A stretch of DNA of 64,000 nt from Primorskyibacter marinus (GTDB lineage Bacteria; Pseudomonadota; Alphaproteobacteria; Rhodobacterales; Rhodobacteraceae), in contig NZ_QJSD01000001.1 of the NCBI RefSeq assembly GCF_003313245.1, forward strand, positions 124,001-188,000, read 5' to 3'. A model generated the notes under the pieces. The model saw only the letters and a program-made list of their open reading frames with translations, was not told where the DNA came from and ran no database searches. Shown here in pieces: positions 1-10,061 of the stretch (its first letter is position 1; each line of letters begins with the position of its first letter). Made by a program: the position numbers and the translations under genes.

Positions 1-44
1 AGCCCAAGTGCAAGGGTCAATACCGCGAAAGTTCCATCAGCCAT
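1..44 (-). CDS. 5' end of an unidentified gene (partial)
   Basis: On the minus strand an ATG at 42-44 opens a frame that stays open to the window edge, and a GGAG lies six bases upstream of it. The 14 visible residues begin MADGTFAVLTLALG, hydrophobic after the first five, so a membrane anchor or signal peptide is possible. Nothing more can be said about function. Confidence 0.4.
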   Translation of the reverse strand, partial: MADGTFAVLTLALG

Positions 45-141
45 GCTGTTCTCCGTTCCTTGACTTGGTGCGTCTGAATGCCTCGAAACACTGGTGGTGT
101 CCAGTCTTTGTGCGGGTCGGTTTCTACAACTTTATCCGGTA

Positions 142-1005
142 TTACTCAAAGGTTTCGAACCAATCAGGCAGCACGGTGCGAAACGGAAATTTCAAAGCTC
201 GCGCTTTGACGACACCCAGGCGCTCACTGCGCATGGGATCGTTGGAAAGCGCACGAAAGGCCTTTGCCCGCGCCTTGTGCCATGGCAGCACGGGTTTGGC
301 CCGGAAACTTTCCAGAAAGCGCGCTGCGTCTGCATCCGCCTCACGCCAGCCAGCGCCGGGTAATCCTTTTTGGCCTGTCGTCGAAATTGCAATACGGTCA
401 GCGTTGACCTGTTCCAGCGCGGTCAGATTGGCATATTTCAAATGTACCAGATACACGCCCTCTGGCATCACGAAAGGAAAACCCGCCAGCTTTTGCAGCC
501 GCACTTTCGTGCCATGCAATGTCAGGTTGACCGGCTTGGAGTGCGCGAACGCCTTGCTGTAATGGCCTGTAAAGGAAACGTTTTTACGCGTTCTCCAAAA
601 CCCGTCCCGCAATGGTCGATCTTCGGCCTGTTCAACCAGATCAAGGCCAAGCGCGGTAAGGACGGGCACCCTGCCCGCTGCGGCAAATATCTGTTGAAGT
701 GTGCCAACACGGGGATCGGTGCAGATCACTTCGTCCACATCGGTGCGGATCACCCAATCATAGCTGGCGAGCAACCCGGCCTGAAACCCGTTCAGCAATT
801 CCGACCGCCTGCGGTCAAAATGGCTGAGGTCATCACGCGGAATCGTCCAGACACTTGCGCCCGGACAGATCCGCTGAACCTCTGGGTCGGCACCATGCGC
901 CACGATATACAGCGCGTCGGCCCCCAACAGTCGCGCGTAGTGACGATACCAGGCACCCAAAGCCCAATAGTCTTTGTAAACCATTGTCAGTGCGCAGATT
1001 TTCAT
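142..1005 (-). CDS. glycosyltransferase family 2-like protein
   Basis: The 287-residue protein resembles the Rhodobacterales glycosyltransferase family 2 proteins (Glyco_tranf_2_4 type) that transfer a sugar from a nucleotide-sugar donor to a glycan or surface acceptor. It opens with a short beta strand (KICALTMVYKD), has the acidic DVDE motif expected to bind the donor metal at about residue 90, and has no signal peptide or membrane span. It stands alone, with a 174-base gap to the divergent imelysin gene. The acceptor and the glycan it serves cannot be read from the sequence. The fold is fairly secure, the substrate unknown. Confidence 0.7.
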   Translation of the reverse strand: MKICALTMVYKDYWALGAWYRHYARLLGADALYIVAHGADPEVQRICPGASVWTIPRDDLSHFDRRRSELLNGFQAGLLASYDWVIRTDVDEVICTDPRVGTLQQIFAAAGRVPVLTALGLDLVEQAEDRPLRDGFWRTRKNVSFTGHYSKAFAHSKPVNLTLHGTKVRLQKLAGFPFVMPEGVYLVHLKYANLTALEQVNADRIAISTTGQKGLPGAGWREADADAARFLESFRAKPVLPWHKARAKAFRALSNDPMRSERLGVVKARALKFPFRTVLPDWFETFE

Positions 1006-1179
1006 GCCGCCCTCGCGTTTCGAGGTAAATGGTTAGCCGCGCCAATACCGCCTGACAAGAGGCTGGTCTGAAATAGCCACATTCCTGATTGTTCTTGTCG
1101 GATTGACTTATCCTAGTCTTTTTGTCAGTAACTTGACCAGAAATGCAATCAAGCCCACCGCGAACCGACAGGAAAGACT

Positions 1180-2436
1180 ATGATGATACGCACGATGACA
1201 GCCGCCTGCGCCTTGGCCGCGTTTTCCACGCCGCTGATGGCCGGAAAGGCCGACGTTCTGAACACCTATGCCGACATCGCGCAGGCCGGATACGAAGACA
1301 GCCTGACCACGGCACAACGCCTGTCGGATGCCATTGATGCGCTTCTGAAAAACCCGTCTGCCCAGGCATTGACCCGCGCCCGTGAGGCCTGGATCGCCGC
1401 GCGTGTACCGTACCAGCAGACAGAGGTGTTTCGTTTCGGGAACGCGATTGTCGATGATTGGGAAGGCAAGGTAAACGCCTGGCCGCTGGATGAAGGCCTG
1501 ATCGACTATGTCGCCGATGATGCCGGGCCGACCGATGAAAACCCCTATGCCGTGCTGAACGTGATTGCGCAGCCGACATTCACCTTGTCAGGTCAGGAAA
1601 TCGACGCGACCTCGATCACGCCAGAGCTTCTGGAAACCACTCTGCATGAGGCGGATCAGGTTGAAGCAAATGTCGCAACCGGTTATCACGCCGTGGAATT
1701 TCTGCTTTGGGGTCAGGATCTGAACGGCACCGATCATGGCGCGGGCGACCGGCCCTGGACCGATTACGCCACCGGCGATGATTGTACCAATGGCAATTGT
1801 GACCGGCGTGGCGAATACTTGCGTGCAGCGACCGATCTGTTGCTTTCCGATCTGGAATGGATGGCCGCGCAATGGGGCGCAGACGGCGAAGCGCGCAGCA
1901 CCTTGACGGCGGATGAAGATGCCGGGCTGGTGGCGATGCTGACCGGGATGGGCAGCCTTTCTTATGGCGAACAGGCGGGCGAGCGGATGAAGCTGGGCGT
2001 CATGCTGAACGATCCCGAAGAAGAGCATGACTGTTTTTCCGACAACACCCATAACAGCCATTTTTATGACGGGCTGGGCATTCGCAACGTCTATACCGGG
2101 CATTACACCCGCGTCGATGGCAGCATCGTAAGCGGCGAAAGCCTGTCCGATCTGGTCGCAGAGGCCGATGCGGATGTTGACACTGCTCTGCGCACGCAAC
2201 TGGATGCAACCATGTCGCGTCTGGCAGCGATCAAATCCACCGCCGAGGCGGGCACCAGCTATGATCAGATGCTGGCGCGCGGCAATGACGCCGGCGAAGC
2301 CCTGATCATGAGCGCGGTTGACGCGCTGGTGAACCAGACCCGCGGGATTGAGCGCGCAGTGACCGCGCTCGGTCTGGACGGCGTCGGCATCGAAGGCTCC
2401 GACAGCCTTGACGATCCAGACGCAGTCTTTCAGTAA
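1180..2436 (+). CDS. imelysin family periplasmic protein (putative iron uptake)
   Basis: The 418-residue protein starts with a cleavable-looking signal peptide (to about Ala21) and then an imelysin (peptidase M75-like) domain. The family's GxHxxE motif is present as G-Y-H-A-V-E at 168-173. Imelysin proteins are periplasmic or outer-membrane partners of bacterial iron acquisition and are not thought to be active peptidases. It is the first gene of a four-gene run that continues with a di-haem oxidoreductase, a second imelysin-like protein and a DUF1513 protein, spaced 47, 1 and 3 bases apart. An AGGAAAG ribosome-binding site supports the start, though the second ATG would serve as well. A role in iron is inferred from the family and neighbours. 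Confidence 0.85.
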   Translation: MMIRTMTAACALAAFSTPLMAGKADVLNTYADIAQAGYEDSLTTAQRLSDAIDALLKNPSAQALTRAREAWIAARVPYQQTEVFRFGNAIVDDWEGKVNAWPLDEGLIDYVADDAGPTDENPYAVLNVIAQPTFTLSGQEIDATSITPELLETTLHEADQVEANVATGYHAVEFLLWGQDLNGTDHGAGDRPWTDYATGDDCTNGNCDRRGEYLRAATDLLLSDLEWMAAQWGADGEARSTLTADEDAGLVAMLTGMGSLSYGEQAGERMKLGVMLNDPEEEHDCFSDNTHNSHFYDGLGIRNVYTGHYTRVDGSIVSGESLSDLVAEADADVDTALRTQLDATMSRLAAIKSTAEAGTSYDQMLARGNDAGEALIMSAVDALVNQTRGIERAVTALGLDGVGIEGSDSLDDPDAVFQ

Positions 2437-2483
2437 ACGGCCAAAACGGGGCGGCGACCGGGCCGCCCCAACAGGATCACCAC

Positions 2484-4022
2484 ATGACGTCTCGTCTGGC
2501 TCTCACTTCACTGGCTTTCACTTTGGCACCGCTTGCGGCAATGGCAGAGATCCCCACGGATCACCCGCTGGCCACCCTGCCCCGCACCGATGCGGAAATT
2601 GCCCGGATTGCCCGCGCCGTCGCGCCGCCCACCGATTTCACGGTGCCTGAACCGTTCGAGGCCAATCCCGGCGGGGGGGCCACCGTGCGCGCGCGCGAGA
2701 CCTCGGATGCGTTTTCGCTGCCATCAGGCAATATCAGCTTTGAGGACGAGCTGGACTTCAAGCTGGGCAACGGGCTGTTCCGCAAACTATGGGTTTCTTC
2801 GCCCTCCTCGACCCGCGCCTCTGACGGGCTGGGACCGGTCTATAACGCGCGTTCGTGTCAGCGCTGCCATCTGAAGGACGGGCGCGGGCACACACCCGAA
2901 GGACCGGAGGACAGCAATGTGTCGATGTTCCTGCGTCTGTCTGTCCCAAGCAACGCAGAGCCATCGAAGATTGAAACCTACCTGACAGGCATCGGTGACA
3001 CCACGCCGCGCACCCGTCCTGATCCGGTCTATGGCGGACAATTGCAGGATTTCGCCGTCCCTGGTCACGCCGCCGAAGGGCAGATGCGCGTGACATACAC
3101 AGATCAGCCGGTGACGCTTGGCGATGGTGAAGTGGTGACGCTGCGGGCACCAAGTTACAGTATCGCCGACGCGGCTTATGGCACCCCTTCCCCGGACATC
3201 CAGATATCCGCCCGCGTAACTCCGCAGATGATCGGCCTTGGCCTGCTGGAGGCGATCCCGGCCGAGGATATTCTGGCGCTGGCCGATCCCGAGGATGCCG
3301 ACGGTGACGGAATTTCCGGCAAGGCACAGGTGGTCTGGTCTGTGGAATATGATCGCCCGATGTTGGGACGTTTCGGGTGGAAAGCCGGCAATCCTTCCGT
3401 TCTGGAACAGGCTGCCAGTGCCTTTGCGGGCGATATTGGAATCTCCAACCCATTGTTTCCAAACGCATCAGGCGATTGCACCGCGCGGCAGGACGCCTGC
3501 GTGGCGGGCCCGCATGGCGATGACGATGCGCGCGGAACAGAGATCGACGCCGAAGGGCTGGACCTTGTTACCTTCTACAGCCGCAACCTTGGCGTCCCTG
3601 CCCGCCGCGACATCGACGATCGCCAAGTGTTGCGCGGCAAGGAAGTCTTTTACTCCTCAGGTTGTGCCACCTGTCACCAGCCGAAATTCGTCACCGCGCG
3701 GCTGAAGGATCAGCCGGAACAGAGCTTTCAACTGATCTGGCCGCATACCGACATGTTGCTGCATGATATGGGCGAAGGGCTTGCCGACAACCGGCCAGAG
3801 CTGCGCGCGACGGGCCGGGAGTGGCGTACCGCGCCGCTTTGGGGTATCGGTCTGACACGGCAGGTCAGCGGCCATGAGGCCTATCTGCATGATGGCCGCG
3901 CCCGCACCTTGCTGGAGGCAATCCTCTGGCATGGCGGCGAAGCCGAAACCGCCCGCGAGACCGTGATCGGGTTGGACAAGCCCGACCGCGACGCCCTGAT
4001 CCGCTATCTGGAAAGCCTGTGA
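2484..4022 (+). CDS. di-haem oxidoreductase family protein (DUF1111/COG3488)
   Basis: The 512-residue exported protein has a signal peptide to about residue 22 and two c-type haem motifs, C-Q-R-C-H in the N-terminal third and C-A-T-C-H in the C-terminal third. This is the pattern of the COG3488 'thiol oxidoreductase' family, periplasmic di-haem proteins nearly always found beside imelysin genes. Electron transfer linked to metal reduction or oxidation during iron uptake is a reasonable guess but is not established. It follows the first imelysin gene by 47 bases and almost abuts the second, so the genes are probably cotranscribed. The c-type haems would need the cytochrome c maturation system, of which ccmI is present at about 17 kb. 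Confidence 0.88.
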   Translation: MTSRLALTSLAFTLAPLAAMAEIPTDHPLATLPRTDAEIARIARAVAPPTDFTVPEPFEANPGGGATVRARETSDAFSLPSGNISFEDELDFKLGNGLFRKLWVSSPSSTRASDGLGPVYNARSCQRCHLKDGRGHTPEGPEDSNVSMFLRLSVPSNAEPSKIETYLTGIGDTTPRTRPDPVYGGQLQDFAVPGHAAEGQMRVTYTDQPVTLGDGEVVTLRAPSYSIADAAYGTPSPDIQISARVTPQMIGLGLLEAIPAEDILALADPEDADGDGISGKAQVVWSVEYDRPMLGRFGWKAGNPSVLEQAASAFAGDIGISNPLFPNASGDCTARQDACVAGPHGDDDARGTEIDAEGLDLVTFYSRNLGVPARRDIDDRQVLRGKEVFYSSGCATCHQPKFVTARLKDQPEQSFQLIWPHTDMLLHDMGEGLADNRPELRATGREWRTAPLWGIGLTRQVSGHEAYLHDGRARTLLEAILWHGGEAETARETVIGLDKPDRDALIRYLESL

Positions 4023-4023
4023 C

Positions 4024-5007
4024 ATGCGCCTGATCCTTGCCCTCGCCTTCGCTGCCGGTCCTGCCTTTTCAGGCGTCCCGGAGGCGGTGAACGACCATAT
4101 CCTGCCGATGACGGCGCGTTTTTCGGAAGCTGCCGAAAATCTGTCAACTGCTGCAAAGACTGACTGCACTGCCAATGCCTTGCAGGACGACTTTCAAGCG
4201 GCTTTCGATGCATGGATGGGGGTTTCTTATCTTCGGATCGGGCCTGTCGAACAAGACGGGCGCGCGCTGGCGATCCAGTTCTGGCCGGATACGCGGGGTT
4301 TGGTGCCACGCACCGTCGCAAGGTTGATCGCGGATAAGGATGCTGCCGCCCAGTCCACCAAGCAGTTTGCCGACGTCTCCATCGCCGGCCGTGGCTTTGC
4401 CGCGCTAGAACGTGTGCTGTTCGAGCCGAAATTTTCCGATTATACGCCAGACAGTTACACCTGCAAGCTCGCGCAGGTAATGAGCGCCGATCTGGCGCAG
4501 ATGGCGGCTGCCATAGATCAAGACTGGAGCGACGAATATGCCCAGACCGTCACCAGCGCCGGGGATGCCGGAAACGCTACATTCTTGACCAAATCCGAGG
4601 CCGCGCAGGCGCTTTACACCGCTTTGACGACAGGGATCGAATTTACCGCGGACCAACGCCTTGGTCGGCCCTTGGGCACGTTCGATCGCCCGCGCCCCAC
4701 ACGGGCCGAAGCGTACAGGTCGGGCCGGTCGCTGCGCAATGTTATACTATCACTCGAATCCTTGCATGGATTCGCACAAGTGCTTGCCGATGGTCCGACC
4801 CCGCAGATTGATGCCGGTTTCGACATGGCACTGCAAACAGCGCGCGATCTGGATGATCCGGTCTTCGCCGGTGTCGAAGATCCGCAGGGCCGCTTGCAAG
4901 TCGAGATCCTCCAACAGAAAATCAAGGCGCTCCTGCCTGCGATCGCCAATGAGGTTGGCGTGCCGCTTGGGGTTTCCGCCGGGTTCAACGCGACGGATGG
5001 GGACTGA
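4024..5007 (+). CDS. imelysin-like periplasmic protein lacking the GxHxxE histidine
   Basis: The 327-residue protein has a signal peptide to about residue 16 and an overall imelysin-like sequence. It begins one base after the stop of the di-haem oxidoreductase. Where the first imelysin has G-x-H-x-x-E, this one reads G-R-G-F-A-A-L-E, so the glutamate is kept and the histidine is lost. The two imelysins are therefore different subtypes, not simple duplicates. It probably acts with its neighbours in the periplasm on iron or another metal, but the binding residues differ and its exact ligand is unknown. Confidence 0.8.
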   Translation: MRLILALAFAAGPAFSGVPEAVNDHILPMTARFSEAAENLSTAAKTDCTANALQDDFQAAFDAWMGVSYLRIGPVEQDGRALAIQFWPDTRGLVPRTVARLIADKDAAAQSTKQFADVSIAGRGFAALERVLFEPKFSDYTPDSYTCKLAQVMSADLAQMAAAIDQDWSDEYAQTVTSAGDAGNATFLTKSEAAQALYTALTTGIEFTADQRLGRPLGTFDRPRPTRAEAYRSGRSLRNVILSLESLHGFAQVLADGPTPQIDAGFDMALQTARDLDDPVFAGVEDPQGRLQVEILQQKIKALLPAIANEVGVPLGVSAGFNATDGD

Positions 5008-5010
5008 CCG

Positions 5011-6081
5011 ATGATCGCACGGCGCGCTTTTCTCGGAAGCCTTCTGGCGGCGGCAGGCACACCACGGCTTAGCTGGGCGGATGTTGGCAGCCCGGCATGG
5101 CTTGGCGCGGCGCGGGATGCGGACGGGTTTTATGTGCTGCTGGGGCTGGCGCGGGACGGGGCGGAACGGTTTCGCATTGCCCTGCCCACCCGTGGTCATG
5201 CCGCCGCAGCCCACCCCACAGCGCCCGAGGCGGTGGCCTTTGCCCGGCGTCCCGGCACCTTTGCGCTGGTCGTCAACTGCCTGACGGGCGAGGTGACGCA
5301 CCGGCTGCAAAGCCCGGAGGGGCGGCATTTTTACGGGCATGGCGCGTTTATCGCGAATGGCGACATCCTGTGTACCACCGAGAACGAGATTGAAACGGGT
5401 GCGGGCCGGATCGGGCTTTGGTCCCGCAAACGGGGCTATGCACGGATTGGAGAGATCGCCAGCCACGGCACTGGCCCGCATGAAATTCTCAGCACAGCAG
5501 GTGATGTTCTGGTGGTCGCCAATGGCGGCATCCGCACGCATCCCGATCAGGGCCGTGAAAAGCTGAACATCCCCGAGATGCGGCCAAGCCTTGCCTATAT
5601 CGCCCCGGATGGCGCGCTGCTTGAAGAGGTCGTGCTTGACCCGGAGCTGCACATGAACTCGATCCGCCACCTTGCGCAAGCGCCCGATGGCACCGTCGGT
5701 TTTGCGATGCAATGGCAGGGAGAGTCCTCGGACCCGGTGCCGCTTCTTGGATTGCATGAACGCGGCAAGGAACCGCGTCTGCTTTCTGCCGATCTGGGCG
5801 AGCAGTTGGCGATGCAGGGTTATGCGGGCAGTGTCGCGTTCAGCCGCGACGGCACAGATATCGCGATCACCTCGCCGCGCGGCGGGCGGGTACACCGGTT
5901 CGATGTCGCCACAGGTGCCGTCCAAAGCCTTGCCCGCGCCGATGTTTGCGGCATCGCTGCCGGGCCTGACGGAATGGTGGCAACGGACGGTCTGGGCGGC
6001 CTCTTGCGTCTTGGTGCCCGGCCCGAACCGATAGCACGCTTTGAAGGGCTTAGCTGGGACAACCACCTTATCGCCCTCTAA
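5011..6081 (+). CDS. DUF1513 domain-containing exported protein
   Basis: The 356-residue protein matches the DUF1513 family, a beta-propeller-like group found at the end of imelysin operons. The N-terminus (ARRAFLGSLLAAAG) resembles a twin-arginine signal peptide with the arginines at 4 and 5, so export in folded form is possible. It starts three bases after the second imelysin gene. Repeated short motifs spread along the chain (HGTGPHE, SPRGGR, GPDG) fit blades of a propeller. No enzymatic residues are recognised. Its conserved place in this cluster suggests a structural or cofactor-binding part in the same metal uptake process. Confidence 0.8.
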   Translation: MIARRAFLGSLLAAAGTPRLSWADVGSPAWLGAARDADGFYVLLGLARDGAERFRIALPTRGHAAAAHPTAPEAVAFARRPGTFALVVNCLTGEVTHRLQSPEGRHFYGHGAFIANGDILCTTENEIETGAGRIGLWSRKRGYARIGEIASHGTGPHEILSTAGDVLVVANGGIRTHPDQGREKLNIPEMRPSLAYIAPDGALLEEVVLDPELHMNSIRHLAQAPDGTVGFAMQWQGESSDPVPLLGLHERGKEPRLLSADLGEQLAMQGYAGSVAFSRDGTDIAITSPRGGRVHRFDVATGAVQSLARADVCGIAAGPDGMVATDGLGGLLRLGARPEPIARFEGLSWDNHLIAL

Positions 6082-6221
6082 CCCCTTGCAATACCCTGCT
6101 TTCGCAGTCAAATTGCGGCACGAGACAGGGACAGACGGCCCATCCGTCCTTGCACTGACCACAAGAAATTCAGGCGCTGTGCCCGCCTGCCCGTTTTGCG
6201 GCGGGGCTGACAGGATGATCC

Positions 6222-7016
6222 ATGGACCTCGCTGCGCTGACCTATTTCAATGACCTTCCGACATTGATGCTCGGGGTTTTGGCGGTGTTTCTGGTGGGCC
6301 TGTCCAAGGGCGGCCTGGGCGGGGCGATGGCGCTGATTGCGGTACCTCTCCTGGCCTTTGTCATGCCGCCGATGCAGGCGGCTGCCCTGCTGCTGCCGGT
6401 CCTTCTGGCCATGGACGCAATCAGCCTTTGGGCATGGCGCGGCTATTACGACAAACATCTGTTGGTGCAAATGCTGCCCGCCGCGGTGCTGGGTATCGTG
6501 ATCGGCGCATCGGCGGTGTCGATCACCTCGGATGATTTCGTGCGGCTGCTGGTCGGGCTTGTGGCGCTGCTGTTCGTTTTGCGTGTCGCCATCGGCGCGC
6601 GCGGCAAGACGGGCCGGGTTTCCGCGCGCCGGAACGGGCTGCTCGCCACGATATTCGGCACGCTGGCGGGTTTCACCAGCTTTGTGGCCCATGCAGGCGG
6701 CCCGCCTTTTCAGGTCTACGCGATGCCGCTGCGGCTGGACCCGAAGATCTTCACCGGGACATCGGTGATCTTTTTCGCGGTCGTCAACGCAATCAAGGTT
6801 ATCCCCTACGCCGCACTGGGGGAGTTCACCGCGCAATCGCTCTGGTCGGCGCTTGTCCTGCTGCCTGTCGCCTTGGTGTCAACTTTGGTGGGGGCGGCAA
6901 TCGTCAAGCGCATGCGGGCCGAGGTTTTCTATCCGTTGATGTATGGGATGGTCGCCATCGTGTCCTGCAAGCTGATCTATGACGGCCTGAGCGGAATGAT
7001 GACGGCTGGCGCATGA
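6222..7016 (+). CDS. TauE/SafE family sulfite or organosulfonate exporter-like membrane protein
   Basis: The 264-residue polytopic protein has about eight hydrophobic segments and the early family motif GLSKGGLGG at about residues 26-34. A second motif, AHAGGPPFQVY, follows in the middle. Both are typical of TauE/SafE permeases, which move sulfite, sulfoacetate or related anions across the inner membrane. It lies 140 bases after the iron cluster and is not obviously part of it. No sulfur-oxidation gene is adjacent, so the substrate is open. Confidence 0.85.
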   Translation: MDLAALTYFNDLPTLMLGVLAVFLVGLSKGGLGGAMALIAVPLLAFVMPPMQAAALLLPVLLAMDAISLWAWRGYYDKHLLVQMLPAAVLGIVIGASAVSITSDDFVRLLVGLVALLFVLRVAIGARGKTGRVSARRNGLLATIFGTLAGFTSFVAHAGGPPFQVYAMPLRLDPKIFTGTSVIFFAVVNAIKVIPYAALGEFTAQSLWSALVLLPVALVSTLVGAAIVKRMRAEVFYPLMYGMVAIVSCKLIYDGLSGMMTAGA

Positions 7017-7288
7017 CCGGCCTACTCCCGGCGCGCGTGCCTGCCGAACGCTGGCTGAAGATGCCACCGTTTTCTGCCTGTTGACGCGGCAGATCGCCAC
7101 TGTTTGCGCCCATTGTACGCCATTGTATGCAGAGCGCATTGACACGCTGCACCCGCTGATCTAGGCGACAGGCAACTGCGCGGAACCGGGGGTCGTGGAT
7201 GCCCTGCGTGCCTTCCCGCCGCGTGCCTCCGGGCGCCGCCACGCATCCTGCCTGGCCGCCCGTCCTGAATGCGGAGACGGCTGACATC

Positions 7289-9490
7289 ATGGCGAATTCA
7301 GAAACACCCGATATCATCTATACCATCGTCGACGAGGCCCCGGAACTGGCCAGCGCATCGCTGCTGCCGATCATCCGGTCTTTTGCCAAGGCCGCCGACA
7401 TCGGGATCGAGACGCGCAATATTTCCGTTGCCGGGCGCATCCTTTCGGCATTCCCCGATTTCCTGACCGAAGAGCAGCGTATTACCGATGACCTTGCCGA
7501 ACTGGGCAAGCTGGTCAAGCAGCCGACCGCCAATGTCATCAAGCTGCCCAACATTTCGGCCTCGCAGCCGCAATTGAACGCCGCGATCAAGGAACTTCAG
7601 GGACAGGGCTACGCCCTGCCCGACTATCCGTCCGATCCGCAAAGCGATGCCGAAAAGGACATTCAGCGCCGCTATGACGCGATCAAGGGCTCTGCCGTGA
7701 ACCCTGTGCTGCGCGAAGGCAACTCTGACCGGCGCGCGGCCAAGGCGGTCAAGGCCTATGCGATGCAGAACCCGCATTCGATGGGCAAATGGTCCGCCGA
7801 CAGCCGGACTCATGTGGCGCAGATGGACGGCAATGATTTCTTCTCCAACGAGAAATCCGCCACCATCACCGCGGCACAGGCCGGGCCTGCCAAGATCACC
7901 TTCACCGCCGAGGATGGCACCGAAACCGTGCTGAAAGACGGGCTGATCTATGACGAAGGCACCGTCGTCGATGCCACGTTCATGTCGGCCGCCGCGCTGC
8001 GCGATTTCATCCGCGCGGAAGTTGCCAGCATGGAGCCGGGCGTGCTGTTCTCGGTTCACCTGAAAGCCACGATGATGAAGGTCTCGGACCCGATCCTCTT
8101 TGGCCATTTCGTCAGCGTCTATCTTGAGGATTTCCTGGCCAAGCACGGCGACACCGTTGCGGCGCTGGGTTGGACACCGAATGCCGGGATCGGCGATCTG
8201 GAATCGAAAATAGCCGGCAATGCAGAGCTGGAGGCTGACCTGAAAGCGGCGCTTGACGGCAAGCCGCCGCTTTACATGGTGGATTCCGATCGTGGCATCA
8301 CCAACCTGCATGTGCCCTCGGACGTGATCATTGACGCCTCCATGCCGGCGGTGATCCGTGCGGGCGGTATCGGCTGGGGTCCGGACGGCAAGGCGGCAGA
8401 GACCAAATGCTGCATTCCCGACAGTTCCTATGCGCCGGTCTATGACGAAACGATCAAGTATTTCAAAGAGAACGGCGCGCTGGACCCGACCACTTGCGGG
8501 GCGGTGTCCAATGTCGGGCTGATGGCCCAGAAGGCCGAGGAATACGGCTCTCATCCCACCACGTTCGAGATGGCGGGCAAAGGCACGGTCCGCATCGTTC
8601 TGGGCAATGGTGACGTGCTGCATGAACACGCCGTGAATGAAGGCGACATCTGGCGCTCTGCCACGGCGAAGAAAGCCCCGATCGAGGATTGGATTCAGCT
8701 TGGCATCGCCCGCACCAAAGCCACCGGTGCGGCGGCCTTCTGGCTGGACGCGAACCGTGCCCATGATGCGGAACTGATCAAATATGTGAAACCCGCGCTG
8801 GAGAAGGCGGGGATGGACATTCCGATCATGGCCCCGCGCGCCGCGACCCGCTTCACGCTGGAGACGATGACCAAGGGCGATGATTGCGTGACCATCACCG
8901 GCAACGTGCTGCGTGATTACCTGACCGACCTGTTCCCGATCCTCGAACTGGGCACCTCGGCCAAAATGTTGTCCATCGTCAAACTGATGAATGGCGGCGG
9001 GTTGTTTGAAACCGGGGCCGGCGGTTCCGCGCCCAAGCATGTGCAGCAGTTGATGGAAGAAAACCACCTGCGCTGGGACAGCTTGGGCGAGTTCTGCGCG
9101 CTTGGCGAGTCGCTGAAGTTTCTGGCCGAAAGCCGGGGCAATGCCCGCGCCGAGATCATGGGCGAAGCTGTCGAAGTAGCGACCCAGAAGCTTCTGGAGA
9201 CCAACAAATCGCCAGAGCGCAAGGTTGGTCAGTTGGATAACCGGGACAGCCATTATTGGTTCGCCCGCTACTGGGCAGAGGCGCTTGCGGCACAAACCGC
9301 AGATGCCGATCTGGCCGCGCATTTCACGCCGATCGCCAAAGCACTGGTTGACAGTGAAGAGGCAATCGCGGCCGAGATCACCGCAGCCGAAGGCAAAGCC
9401 GTCGATCTGGGTGGCTACTACCATGGTGATCCCGACAAGACCTCCACCGTCATGCGCCCCAGCACCACGCTGAATGGCATCATCGGCTAA
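7289..9490 (+). CDS. icd: NADP-dependent isocitrate dehydrogenase, monomeric type
   Basis: The 733-residue protein converts isocitrate to 2-oxoglutarate and CO2 in the citric acid cycle, making NADPH. Its length and sequence throughout ([16 protein letters not shown] at the start, NPHSMGKWS in the first third) fit the monomeric IDH family of about 740 residues, which is unrelated to the usual 45-kDa dimeric enzyme. The frame is open from 7199, but family N-termini match the ATG at 7289, which gives the normal length. The 272 bases upstream hold no gene. A strong hairpin lies 20 bases after the stop. Confidence 0.95.
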   Translation: MANSETPDIIYTIVDEAPELASASLLPIIRSFAKAADIGIETRNISVAGRILSAFPDFLTEEQRITDDLAELGKLVKQPTANVIKLPNISASQPQLNAAIKELQGQGYALPDYPSDPQSDAEKDIQRRYDAIKGSAVNPVLREGNSDRRAAKAVKAYAMQNPHSMGKWSADSRTHVAQMDGNDFFSNEKSATITAAQAGPAKITFTAEDGTETVLKDGLIYDEGTVVDATFMSAAALRDFIRAEVASMEPGVLFSVHLKATMMKVSDPILFGHFVSVYLEDFLAKHGDTVAALGWTPNAGIGDLESKIAGNAELEADLKAALDGKPPLYMVDSDRGITNLHVPSDVIIDASMPAVIRAGGIGWGPDGKAAETKCCIPDSSYAPVYDETIKYFKENGALDPTTCGAVSNVGLMAQKAEEYGSHPTTFEMAGKGTVRIVLGNGDVLHEHAVNEGDIWRSATAKKAPIEDWIQLGIARTKATGAAAFWLDANRAHDAELIKYVKPALEKAGMDIPIMAPRAATRFTLETMTKGDDCVTITGNVLRDYLTDLFPILELGTSAKMLSIVKLMNGGGLFETGAGGSAPKHVQQLMEENHLRWDSLGEFCALGESLKFLAESRGNARAEIMGEAVEVATQKLLETNKSPERKVGQLDNRDSHYWFARYWAEALAAQTADADLAAHFTPIAKALVDSEEAIAAEITAAEGKAVDLGGYYHGDPDKTSTVMRPSTTLNGIIG

Positions 9491-9510
9491 CCCTGACGGA
9501 TGAAAAGAAA

Positions 9511-9541
9511 GGCGCTGTCAGGACCAATTCCTGACAGCGCC
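9511..9541 (-). terminator. hairpin terminator between icd and the host-attachment gene
   Basis: A perfect 12-bp stem (GGCGCTGTCAGG with its complement) closes a seven-base loop. Read on the minus strand it is followed by TTTCTTTTC, so it is best placed to end the host-attachment transcript. It may also stop icd transcription from the other side, though no T-run follows in that direction. Confidence 0.75.
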
Positions 9542-9605
9542 AGTCAATACTCAAGGAGCATGCCACCAAAAGGCATTCCTGATGCGCGGTTTGCGCACGG
9601 CAACC

Positions 9606-10061
9606 CTAGCGCTCTGCCAGTTCCGCCTTGATCAACCCTTCGATCTTGTCGATCGGGTGGTTGGTATATGTCTTGGATATCTCGGCGATCACGCGCGACG
9701 ATACCTCTTTGTGCAGCTTGTCGCGCAATTCGCCAAGAATGTTCGGCGGCGCGGCGATGACCAGCTTTTCGAACTCATTCTTATGCGCTTTCTGATACAG
9801 GATGTCGGAAAGCTCGTCGGCGAAGCGCTCTTTCGCAAGTTCGTGCCAATCCGTGTCATCCATGGCAGAGCGTTGACCCACGCCCGTATCCTGCATGCGG
9901 CCCGGCCGATTGGCCGATTGTTCGCGGTCGGACGGATTGTCCTGCTCTTCGTGCTGCATCACATTGAGATCGGGATCCTGCGCATCCAGATCGTTGCGCA
10001 GAAAAAGCGCCTTCTCGCCATCCGCGACAAGAATCCAAGTGCCTTTTGAAAGTGCGACCAT
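9606..10061 (-). CDS. host attachment family protein
   Basis: The 151-residue soluble protein matches the 'host attachment' family (Host_attach), which contains a KGTWILVADGEKALFLRN-type N-terminus and a conserved EFEKLVIAAPPNILGELR stretch. The name comes from an Agrobacterium protein linked to plant attachment. The fold resembles translation-termination eRF1 domain 1-like proteins, and the biochemical role is unknown. No secretion signal is visible. Its ATG overlaps the stop of the preceding 76-residue reading frame (TAATG), so the two are probably translated together. Confidence 0.85.
   Translation of the reverse strand: MVALSKGTWILVADGEKALFLRNDLDAQDPDLNVMQHEEQDNPSDREQSANRPGRMQDTGVGQRSAMDDTDWHELAKERFADELSDILYQKAHKNEFEKLVIAAPPNILGELRDKLHKEVSSRVIAEISKTYTNHPIDKIEGLIKAELAER

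Noticed and set aside
1103-1130. TTGACTTATCCTAGTC before the imelysin operon as an iron-regulator box
   Set aside because: It only partly resembles TGA-N9-TCA or Fur/Irr sites, and the second half does not match, so no site is called.
7298-9424. A 708-codon open frame antisense to icd
   Set aside because: It mirrors a strongly conserved gene in a GC-rich genome and shows no domain or ribosome-binding site of its own.
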